From NCBI GenBank assembly GCA_017626325.1, contig JAGAIZ010000003.1:149185-213184 (forward strand): a stretch of DNA of 64,000 nt, read 5' to 3'. Under the pieces are notes generated by a model. It made no database searches. It saw nothing but the letters and a program-made list of their open reading frames with translations, and had not been told where the DNA came from. The position numbers and the translations under genes were made by a program. Of this stretch, positions 44,141-51,350 are shown piece after piece. This DNA comes from Lachnospiraceae bacterium. GTDB taxonomy: Bacteria; Bacillota; Clostridia; Lachnospirales; Lachnospiraceae. Every line of letters starts with the position of its first letter. Position 1 is the first letter of the stretch.

Positions 44141-44383
44141 ATGACCAGAGAAGAAGTGTTCGTGAAATTAAATGAAGTGTTTCAGGATGTATTTGACGAT
44201 GAAAGCATCACCGTGACAGAGACGACTACGGCGGACGATATCGAAGAGTGGGATTCTTTAGAGCATATTAATCTTCTGGCCGCTGTGGAGCAGGAGTTTG
44301 GGATGAAATTCAACATGGGACAGGTCGTATCAATGAAAAATGTGGGCGAGATGGCTGATATCATTATGAGCCAGATCGGTTGA
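44141..44383 (+). CDS. Acyl carrier protein, stand-alone
   Basis: An 80-residue acidic carrier protein. The phosphopantetheine site is EWDSLEHINLL with Ser39. The four-helix pattern of ACPs fits the whole length (helix 1 about 3-17, helix 2 from Ser39, helix 4 about 67-77). AAAGGCAGG before the ATG. It lies 222 bases after the FkbH gene and is followed by a polytopic protein whose start lies 24 bases past the ACP stop. Most likely accepts the acyl (glyceryl) group from FkbH and delivers it to a membrane acyltransferase, much as DltC serves DltB. Its being the housekeeping fatty-acid ACP is unlikely, since no fab genes are nearby. Confidence 0.9.
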   Translation: MTREEVFVKLNEVFQDVFDDESITVTETTTADDIEEWDSLEHINLLAAVEQEFGMKFNMGQVVSMKNVGEMADIIMSQIG

Positions 44384-44406
44384 CACAGAGAAACGCAAGG
44401 TTTGTT

Positions 44407-45951
44407 ATGGCGGAGAAAATAATAACCAAATTTCAAAATATGTACGCCGCGTTGGACAGATTAGGAAAGAAGAAGGAAGCCGCAGTTGTATGGGGCTTTT
44501 TTCTGGCGCTTGTGTTCGGCGTGGTCATCGGGACGGGAACGCTTATTTCCGGTTTCCATCTGGTAGACGACTGGGAGTTCGCCAAATACGTGGACTGGAT
44601 GACGTTAGAGCACAGAAGTCTGTGGGATGTCATGAAAGAGGCCGTAGGCTATGATCTGACGATGCGTTTCAGACCGTTATACTATATCAACAGGGTGCTC
44701 ATGGCGGCGGTGTTCGGAATAAATCTGACAGCAATGTCGGTTATCAAGGCGTTTGAGATCGTGATTGCGCTGGCGGCATTGTATTATTGCGCCAGAGAGA
44801 TGAAGTGCAATATGGCGTACGCGTTCCTCTTCGCATTGACGGTGATGGTAGGATACCAGTCGGCTGTCTGGTGGAAGTTAGGGCCGCAGGAATCTTATGA
44901 TATCATGATGTTTGCCATTGGCTTCTGTCTGCTGCTTAAATGGCTTCGGACGGGGAAGCGGTGGTACAGCTTCGCCAGTATGGGAGCCTTCTTTTTGATG
45001 TCAATTTATAAGGAGCCGTTTATTCTGCTGCTTCCTTTTGTGGGGCTTTATGTGCTGTATGAGCAGATGCGCGGCAGGAAGGTGACGTGGAAGAACCTAT
45101 GGATGGCGGTGCGGCCAAGACTGCCGTATCTTCTGACGCTGGGGGTTCTCTTTGCGGCAGAAATTTTCTTGCTTGTTTTCGTGATCGGCACGAACAACTA
45201 TTCTTATGTGGGACTGGATGAGAGCCTGACGCTGGAGCAGTACAGACAGGCGTGGAGTCTGGCGGCGCATACGGATCTGAAGTGGTATGTGAGATTCGGT
45301 GTTGTGATGATACTGATTCTTCTGACCTATTGGGAGCAGGTGAAGAAGCTGGGCTGGGAAGCGCTTCTTACGGCGTCCATTATCGTGCCGCAATGCGTCT
45401 CTTACAGTAAGACTTCCATGACGGAGCGCTATATTCTTCCCTGTGTGCTTGGATTTGCGTTTTTCTTTGTAATCACAGGCTGTAATCTGAAGGCGCTAAG
45501 CGGCAAGAGGCGTATCCTCTATCTGCTGTGCCTTCTGTTGATGCTGGCGGCGCATGGCAGGGTGACGATCAGGGAGGCGCGGTATTTTGCTTATCGCGGA
45601 CAGAGTATCCGGACGATGATGGAGCATACGCTGGAGCTGGCAGGCGGGACAGATCAGAAAGTGCTTTCCTGCTTCGCGCCGAATCTGGAAGGCAACCGGA
45701 CGATGTATTACTGGTTCAGGCTGCACGGTTATGATGAGATTTTCTATTGGGAAGAGGAAAAAGGCAAAATCAACCGCTCCTTCGGCGCAAGAGAGGACGA
45801 AGAAGCGGACTTTGAGGATATCGATATCGTTGTGATGTACAATGAAGAGGACCGTCACTGGTGTTATACGCCGAGCCTGGATTTGTCCGGTTTTACGGAG
45901 AACAAATGCGGAACGATCACCATGTATGTGCGGGACGGCGCTTTTGAATGA
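44407..45951 (+). CDS. Polytopic membrane protein, GT-C-like, unknown
   Basis: A 514-residue protein with about 10-11 helices, the first at about 25-48. The first outer loop has GFHLVDDWEFAKYVDWM with an Asp-Asp pair and then RFRPLYYINRVL, the layout of GT-C glycosyltransferases. A basic loop and helices follow, then a soluble C-terminal domain (about 410-514) that is acidic. ATG 44407 has AAGG six bases upstream; a TTG at 44380 overlapping the ACP stop is less likely. Its tight position after the ACP gene suggests they work together. I do not recognise a named family. Confidence 0.6.
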   Translation: MAEKIITKFQNMYAALDRLGKKKEAAVVWGFFLALVFGVVIGTGTLISGFHLVDDWEFAKYVDWMTLEHRSLWDVMKEAVGYDLTMRFRPLYYINRVLMAAVFGINLTAMSVIKAFEIVIALAALYYCAREMKCNMAYAFLFALTVMVGYQSAVWWKLGPQESYDIMMFAIGFCLLLKWLRTGKRWYSFASMGAFFLMSIYKEPFILLLPFVGLYVLYEQMRGRKVTWKNLWMAVRPRLPYLLTLGVLFAAEIFLLVFVIGTNNYSYVGLDESLTLEQYRQAWSLAAHTDLKWYVRFGVVMILILLTYWEQVKKLGWEALLTASIIVPQCVSYSKTSMTERYILPCVLGFAFFFVITGCNLKALSGKRRILYLLCLLLMLAAHGRVTIREARYFAYRGQSIRTMMEHTLELAGGTDQKVLSCFAPNLEGNRTMYYWFRLHGYDEIFYWEEEKGKINRSFGAREDEEADFEDIDIVVMYNEEDRHWCYTPSLDLSGFTENKCGTITMYVRDGAFE

Positions 45952-46038
45952 TGCTGCCTGCAGAATCAGATGACGGACGGCGGCAGGCCGCACAGTGATG
46001 GCTGGTTGGCACAGCGGAGAATGTATCAGCTTATGGCG

Positions 46039-46434
46039 TTACCGGATTAATTCGATCATACCGATCACGGGACTGTTCAGGAACACGACTTCCCGTCCGC
46101 CCAGCGCAGGTGCAGGCGTGGGCGTGTCGATGGCGAGAAATCCGTCCGCTGTCAGCGCAGCGTAATCGGCCTCGAAATCAGCGGTTTCATAGCAGATGTG
46201 GTAGGGGCAGTTCTTGTATTTCTTCATCAGCCCTGACACGACGGAATCCTCTGAGACCGGAGACACTAGTTCTACGCGGCAGCCGTCTTTGATGAGAAAG
46301 CAGATATTTACTTTGCGGAACTTATCATAGACCGTATCCTGTTCCGTTTCATAGCCGAGCGAATGGAAGGTTTGGATTGCTTTATCTAATTTTTTGACTA
46401 AATAACCGATATGGTGTACTGTTAATGCTGGCAT
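46039..46434 (-). CDS. VOC-superfamily protein (methylmalonyl-CoA epimerase/glyoxalase-like)
   Basis: A 131-residue single VOC domain with two beta-alpha-beta-beta-beta units: VHHIGYLVKKLDKAIQTFHSLGY and CPYHICYETADFEADYAALTADGF, ending FLNSPVIGMIELI. Metal ligands are visible as His in VHHIGY, Glu in RVELVSP, His in PYHICYE and Glu in MIELI. Similar proteins with this motif set act as methylmalonyl-CoA epimerase or on other acyl substrates, and are sometimes found in EPS loci beside FkbH/ACP genes. Short, soluble, with AGGAG before the start at 46434. Substrate unresolved. Confidence 0.75.
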   Translation of the reverse strand: MPALTVHHIGYLVKKLDKAIQTFHSLGYETEQDTVYDKFRKVNICFLIKDGCRVELVSPVSEDSVVSGLMKKYKNCPYHICYETADFEADYAALTADGFLAIDTPTPAPALGGREVVFLNSPVIGMIELIR

Positions 46435-46546
46435 GGCAGTCTCCTGTTGTGATCTGTAATATTGTTGTGTTCTATAATATTAGAGTATCTTAATTATATA
46501 AGAGTATTTTAGTTGTATTGATTATATCATATATAAAGGAAAACTT

Positions 46547-47011
46547 ATGAAAAAAATACAAGAGTTGTATAGGGACTATAAAGATTTCATTATGGAAGTG
46601 ATTCATTTCGGCATTGTGGGCGTGATGAATACCCTGATCGGATGGGTTATTATGGCTTCCCTGTATAATCTGGTACATTTGAATTACTGGCTTTCCAGCG
46701 GCATTTCCTATTTCGTGGGTAGTGTCTATTCTTATTTCATGAACAGCAGGCTGACCTTTAAGGTGGAAAATAAGGATAAAATGCTTCCCTGGCGCTTCGC
46801 GCTGAACATCATCGTATGTTATGCGGTCGCTTATGGAATTGCGAAGCCGACGGTAAAGCATCTGCTCGCGTCACAGCCTGTCGTGATCGTGGAAAATGTG
46901 GCAATGCTTCTGGGCATGTGCCTGTTTATTGTGATGAATTTCTTCGGGCAGAAGCTGTTCGTGTTCCGTAAGAAAGGGATCCGTTCTGCCGGCAATGAGA
47001 AGCTGGATTGA
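46547..47011 (+). CDS. GtrA-family polyprenyl-P-sugar flippase
   Basis: A 154-residue protein with four hydrophobic helices. It has the family motifs FGIVGVMNTLIGWVIM and SYFVGSVYSYFMNSRLTFK, and the end MNFFGQKLFVFRKKG. GtrA proteins move undecaprenyl-P-linked sugars across the membrane for membrane-located glycosyltransferases (GtrC/GtrII). AAAGGAAAACTT before ATG. Suitable donor-forming enzymes are the GtrB-like genes at 17812 and 25784; they are not adjacent. A degenerate tandem repeat and a MITE-like element follow the stop. Confidence 0.88.
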   Translation: MKKIQELYRDYKDFIMEVIHFGIVGVMNTLIGWVIMASLYNLVHLNYWLSSGISYFVGSVYSYFMNSRLTFKVENKDKMLPWRFALNIIVCYAVAYGIAKPTVKHLLASQPVVIVENVAMLLGMCLFIVMNFFGQKLFVFRKKGIRSAGNEKLD

Positions 47012-47025
47012 CATGACAAAAGATG

Positions 47026-47073
47026 ATAAGGAGCCGGCAGCAAGGAAAAAGCAATAAGGAACAGACAGCAAGG
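47026..47073. repeat. 28-bp-period repeat after gtrA (2 copies)
   Basis: ATAAGGAGCCGGCAGCAAGG at 47026-47045 recurs at 47054-47073 with three mismatches (17 of 20 identical). It starts 14 bases after the gtrA stop codon. Confidence 0.6.
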
Positions 47074-47095
47074 GTTCCTTCGGAAGAACTTGGAA

Positions 47096-47299
47096 TAGGC
47101 GTTTGCGAAACTCTTCACAATATAACTTTAATTGTGCAAATTGTATAACCATAAGCAAGCCCCTTGAAAGACGCCGGTACTTGGCGAGGTTTTTTCGAGC
47201 CTAGTATCCGCTGCGTCTGGAACGGAGCGAAAGCGCGGCTGTGTTGGTTATACAATTTGTGCAATTTCAATAATGATGAAGGAGTTTCGCGAATACCTA
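47096..47299. mobile_element. 204-bp MITE-like element with 9-bp target duplication
   Basis: The element is bounded by TAGGCGTTTGCGAAACTC at the left end and its near-complement at the right end (15 of 18 identical). The inverted repeat continues imperfectly for about 60 bases, including a perfect CAAATTGTATAACCA arm pair. It is flanked on both sides by the identical 9-base direct repeat AACTTGGAA (47087-47095, 47300-47308). The middle also folds (AGACGC paired with GCGTCT). It encodes no believable protein, so it is a non-autonomous element. It lies between gtrA and the gene starting at 47327, whose ribosome binding site begins just after the right repeat. Confidence 0.8.
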
Positions 47300-47326
47300 A
47301 ACTTGGAAATGTAAAGGGAGAAACGT

Positions 47327-49108
47327 ATGCGGGGATTGGCGCGGCGTAAATGGTTTATTTGGCTTACGAAATATTGGTTTGTGTTTCCGATCACAGGATT
47401 TCTTCTTCTTGCGGCGGGCGTGTTCTTCGGGTTCGGAGAGCATAGCTATATTGCTGTTCATGACAATATGGATCTGTTTCTGGCGCAGTATCAGATGCTT
47501 AAGAACACAGGCTCTTTCTGGAAGCATGGCGTGGATGTGCCGTTTCTGGGCGGCATCAGCAGGGATAATCTGCCTTCGGAGCTTTCCCTCTACAGCATGC
47601 TCTATATGATATTCCCGACATATACTGCATATGTGCTGGGCGTTATTGGCAAAATACTGTTAGGAATATTTTCTTTCCGGCTGCTTGCCGGGGAATTGTA
47701 TCCTGACCGGTATATGCTTTATCGTCCGATCATCTATATGACAGGCTTCGTGTATGGCGCTATCTGGTTTTTCCCGGCATTCGGGTTTGCCTTTGCGTCG
47801 ATTCCGCTGTGCGTATATCTGCTTGTCAAAATATACAGACGGCAGGGGATGGGGTGGTATCTGGCTTTATTTGCCTATCCGCTGGTATCGTATTTCTCCT
47901 ATCATGGAATCTTTATACTGGGATATCTCGTGATCGCGATTCTATGGCTTTCCATCCGTGACAGGAAGTTCGCGAAATCTCTGGCCGGTGCGCTGTTCGT
48001 ACTGGCGGCTGGTTATGTGGTGTGCGAATATCGTCTGTTTGGGCAGATGCTCTTAAGCGATGAGATAACGATCCGCTCCACGATTGTGAATCCGTCCCTC
48101 TCTGTGGGGGAGGCTGCGGCAGAGGCGTATGACGTGTGGAAAAACGGTATTTTTCATGCGGACGGTGTGCATACGAAGGTGGTCTTGCCCATCTGTCTTG
48201 TCTGCTTCGCAGCGCAGAATCTGTGGTATCTGGTTTCGAAGCAGTGGAAACGGATATTCCATGATCCGTTTAATTTCGTGATGCTGTTTCTGGTATTTAA
48301 CAGCGTTATCTATGGACTCTATGATTATGAACCGCTTAGAAGTCTGGTGGAGACGCTTGTGCCGCCGCTTCAGGGGTGGCAGTTTAACAGGACGGTTTTC
48401 TTTAATCCGTTTCTATGGTACTGTGCGCTGTTTCTGATTCTGATACGGCTGTATGACAGAGGCATCCTTACTGTATGGGCGGCGAATATTATGATCTGTA
48501 TAGCGGCGCTTGCGGTCATCGTCACGCCTGTCAGATATAATGACTTGTACGCGACCTGTTACAATAAGCTGTATGAGTATCATCACGGTGTGGAAGTGGA
48601 CGCCTATAATTACGAGCAGTTTTATGCGGTGGAGCTGTTCGGGCGGATCAAAGAAGACATCGGTTATGACGGAGAGTGGGCTGTCGCCTACGGTATGCAT
48701 CCGGCAGTGCTGGAATACAATGGCATCGCTACGCTGGACGGTTATCTGGGCTTCTATTCCCAGCAGTACAAAGAGGATTTCCGCAGGATCATCGCTCCGG
48801 CGCTGGAGCGGGTGGAGGCAAGCCGCATCTACTATGACGACTGGGGAGCCAGAGCGTACCTGTATTCAGGAACCGATGCGAGTGTGGTAAGCTCCGCCAA
48901 GACGCTTTCTGCTACAGATCAGACGCTGTATATCGATACGGAAGCCTTCCAGGCGTTGAGAGGACGCTACATTTTCTCCAGAATCGAAGTGTCTAATACG
49001 GATCAGCTCGGGCTTGCGCTGATCGGGACGTATACTGCAGAGGACGGAAGCTGTACGGTGTATGTGTATGAGGCTGGATTGAAAAATCACTCTGACATGG
49101 AGGATTAG
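47327..49108 (+). CDS. Polytopic membrane protein (DUF6044/YkoS-like)
   Basis: A 593-residue protein with about 11-12 helices. The first outer loop contains SYIAVHDNMDLFLAQYQMLKN, an HDNMD motif that I associate with DUF6044 (B. subtilis YkoS-like) proteins; a hydrophilic outer domain occupies the last 150 residues. GGGAG eight bases before ATG 47327. Probably a GT-C-like enzyme or polymer-modifying membrane protein. The C-terminal coding end includes a 19-base sequence also found after kdpC. The family call is from memory of one motif, so moderate to low. Confidence 0.6.
   Translation: MRGLARRKWFIWLTKYWFVFPITGFLLLAAGVFFGFGEHSYIAVHDNMDLFLAQYQMLKNTGSFWKHGVDVPFLGGISRDNLPSELSLYSMLYMIFPTYTAYVLGVIGKILLGIFSFRLLAGELYPDRYMLYRPIIYMTGFVYGAIWFFPAFGFAFASIPLCVYLLVKIYRRQGMGWYLALFAYPLVSYFSYHGIFILGYLVIAILWLSIRDRKFAKSLAGALFVLAAGYVVCEYRLFGQMLLSDEITIRSTIVNPSLSVGEAAAEAYDVWKNGIFHADGVHTKVVLPICLVCFAAQNLWYLVSKQWKRIFHDPFNFVMLFLVFNSVIYGLYDYEPLRSLVETLVPPLQGWQFNRTVFFNPFLWYCALFLILIRLYDRGILTVWAANIMICIAALAVIVTPVRYNDLYATCYNKLYEYHHGVEVDAYNYEQFYAVELFGRIKEDIGYDGEWAVAYGMHPAVLEYNGIATLDGYLGFYSQQYKEDFRRIIAPALERVEASRIYYDDWGARAYLYSGTDASVVSSAKTLSATDQTLYIDTEAFQALRGRYIFSRIEVSNTDQLGLALIGTYTAEDGSCTVYVYEAGLKNHSDMED
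49077..49095. repeat. 19-bp repeat at the 3' end of the 47327 gene
   Basis: GATTGAAAAATCACTCTGA, identical (inverted in the window) to 36859-36877. Here it lies in frame in the last codons of the gene, 11 bases before its TAG. Confidence 0.6.
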
Positions 49109-49223
49109 GTTGAACGGAGACGCACGGTAAGCTGCCAGGTTGCCCGGACGGACAGGGTATAGTATAATAATCTGGAATATCATAATTGATAGCAATGATA
49201 AGAGAATAAGAGAGGACACGGAT

Positions 49224-50207
49224 ATGCCAATCAGAGTACACAATTTCGGCGGCGTAGTGGGCTGGAATGCCAAGAAATACCTTCCGAAGCTGTCAAGCGA
49301 CAGCTATCTGAAGCTGCAGTTTGCAAGCCGAAGGAAATCACAGAAGAAGTATATTGATTATTTTATGGAGCATGAGGAGGCGCCCCATCCGTTAGTGGTG
49401 AATCTGGAGACCGTCAACAGATGCAACAGCACCTGTGAGTTCTGCACCGCCAATATTCATGCGGAGAAGCGCCCTTATAAGAAGATGGAGGACGAGCTTT
49501 ATTATTCGATCATAGACCAGTTGAGCGAGTGGGGCTATAAAGGGCATCTGACCCTTTACGGCAACAATGAGCCGTGGCTTGATAAGCGGATTGTGGAATT
49601 CCATAAGTATGCCAGAGAGAAACTGCCGGACACATTCATCTTCATGTCTACCAACGGACTGCTGTTAGACATAGACAAGGTGAAGACGATTGTTCCTTAT
49701 GTGGATCAGTTGATTATCAATAACTACTGCCTGAATATGAAAATGCATGACAATATCAAGGAGATTTATGAGTACGTAAAGGCACACCCGGAAGAGTTTC
49801 GGGACGTGGACATTCTGATACAGATCCGTTACCTGAAGGAAGTGCTTACGAACCGCGCAGGCAGCGCGCCGAACAAACAGTCTAAGGGGAAGGTTATCAA
49901 GGAGACCTGTCTGATGCCTTTTACGGATTTGTGGATCATGCCAAACGGTAAGCTGGGTATCTGCTGCTGTGATAATTTCGAGGTGACAGATCTTGCGGAT
50001 TTAAGCAAGGTATCCCTGAAGGAAGGATGGAACAGCGAGAAATACCGACAACTGCGTCAGGCGATTACCGAAGGAAGACAGAATTATCCGTTCTGTAAGT
50101 ACTGTGATTTCATCGACGCGGGACTCAGAATGGATGCCGTGGACGATGTCCTGAAGCACAGGGACAAGATGCATGGCGCAAGACAATCGATGTTTAAGAA
50201 GAGATAG
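49224..50207 (+). CDS. Radical SAM/SPASM-type enzyme
   Basis: A 327-residue radical SAM protein. The 4Fe-4S site for SAM is CNSTCEFC (Cys67, Cys71, Cys74), followed by LTLYGNNEPWL and FMSTNGLLLD strands of the partial TIM barrel. The C-terminal region carries CLMPFTDLWIMPNGKLGICCCDNF and FCKYCDF, a SPASM-like set of cysteines for auxiliary clusters. Start at 49224 with AGAGGA upstream. There is no RiPP precursor or typical peptide gene nearby, so a role in sugar or acyl modification of the surface polymer is possible; the substrate is unknown. Confidence 0.87.
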   Translation: MPIRVHNFGGVVGWNAKKYLPKLSSDSYLKLQFASRRKSQKKYIDYFMEHEEAPHPLVVNLETVNRCNSTCEFCTANIHAEKRPYKKMEDELYYSIIDQLSEWGYKGHLTLYGNNEPWLDKRIVEFHKYAREKLPDTFIFMSTNGLLLDIDKVKTIVPYVDQLIINNYCLNMKMHDNIKEIYEYVKAHPEEFRDVDILIQIRYLKEVLTNRAGSAPNKQSKGKVIKETCLMPFTDLWIMPNGKLGICCCDNFEVTDLADLSKVSLKEGWNSEKYRQLRQAITEGRQNYPFCKYCDFIDAGLRMDAVDDVLKHRDKMHGARQSMFKKR

Positions 50208-50271
50208 ATTCGGATAAGTAAAGTAGAAGAGATTGAGCTGTATTACATTACGGTCAGACAAGGGAGAAGGT

Positions 50272-51336
50272 ATGAAGCGCAACAGTATATGGAGGTTTGC
50301 CGTGGGGGCGGCGCTGACTGCCGCCATCTGCGCCTGTACGGGATGCGGGCAGGAGAGAGACGGCAGTCTGGGGGAACAGGCGGTTTCCCGGAAGGAGGAT
50401 GCGGCTGCCGCCGCGTCGGACACTGCGGCAGAAAACGGGAGCAGTCAGTCGTCGGAGCTGGCAGCAGGAAGCGGGAACGGTCAGTCGCCGGATCAGGCGG
50501 CAGAAAACGGAAACAGCCAGACGGCGGATCGTACAGATGGAGATGTGGGCGATGCGGCAGAGGACTTGACGGATGAGAGCGGGATTGCATCCGGCGCAAG
50601 CGGGGAAGTGAGCCTGGAAGGGTTGACGGTATCCATTCACGGCGACAGTATTTCCACGTATGAGAACTGGATTCCATATGGATATAATAATTTCTACCCC
50701 ATGAGCGGGGATGTGACGGATGTTCTCGATACCTGGTGGATTCAGTTGTTTGACGATACAGGAATGAAGCTGTGCGCCAACGCGTCAAGCGCGGGCAGTA
50801 CCTGCGCCGGAGATTCCACTGATGCAGAGGATCCGCAGGTGGGATGCGATGATTTCCGGGTCACCGATCTGAGCGATAAGAACGGCGCGTATCCTGATAT
50901 TATCATAGTGTTTATAGGAACCAACGATCTTCTGGGGAACATTACGCTGGGCGATAATGACGGAACGCGGGCGGTGGAGGAAGGCTTTATAGACAACTTC
51001 GCAGATGCGTATACGCTCATGCTGGATAAACTGGAGAATTACTATCCCGCCGCAGAGATCTATTGCTGTACGCTGCTGCAGACGGGAGATTACGGAACGG
51101 AAACGCCATATGTTCCTTTTACGAACGGACAGGGACTTACGGCGGAGGATTACAGCAGGCAGATCGAGAAGATTGCGGAGAATAAAGGGTATCCGGCAGT
51201 CGATCTGTATCACTGCGGCATTGAGACCGATAATTTGCAGGAAATGACTTCGGACGGTGTGCATCCTACGCCGAAGGGCATGAAATGTATTGCTGAGGCT
51301 GTAGGCGCTGCCATCCGGGATACGCGCAGCCGATAA
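50272..51336 (+). CDS. SGNH/GDSL hydrolase, probable lipoprotein
   Basis: A 354-residue secreted esterase. The N-terminal signal has a hydrophobic core and Cys-rich end (AAICACTGCG); Cys22 or Cys25 could be lipid-modified although the lipobox is not perfect. A low-complexity Ala/Ser/Gln/Gly/Asp linker (about 28-108) leads to the SGNH domain: VSIHGDSISTYENW (block I), SSAGSTC, FIGTNDLLG (block III) and DGVHPTPKG (Asp/His). All catalytic residues are present. ATG 50272 after GGGAG. Anchored outside the cell, it could deacylate the surface glycopolymer. Confidence 0.85.
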   Translation: MKRNSIWRFAVGAALTAAICACTGCGQERDGSLGEQAVSRKEDAAAAASDTAAENGSSQSSELAAGSGNGQSPDQAAENGNSQTADRTDGDVGDAAEDLTDESGIASGASGEVSLEGLTVSIHGDSISTYENWIPYGYNNFYPMSGDVTDVLDTWWIQLFDDTGMKLCANASSAGSTCAGDSTDAEDPQVGCDDFRVTDLSDKNGAYPDIIIVFIGTNDLLGNITLGDNDGTRAVEEGFIDNFADAYTLMLDKLENYYPAAEIYCCTLLQTGDYGTETPYVPFTNGQGLTAEDYSRQIEKIAENKGYPAVDLYHCGIETDNLQEMTSDGVHPTPKGMKCIAEAVGAAIRDTRSR

Positions 51337-51350
51337 AAGGAGAGAACCAC

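Noticed and set aside
45955-46035. Terminator between the convergent 44407 and 46039 genes
   Set aside because: Only a weak GCCTGC/GCAGGC pairing with a loop of about 20 bases and no T run.
47164-47349. 61-codon frame overlapping the right part of the MITE-like element
   Set aside because: It runs through the inverted repeat into the start of the next gene in another frame, and has no ribosome site; not a gene.
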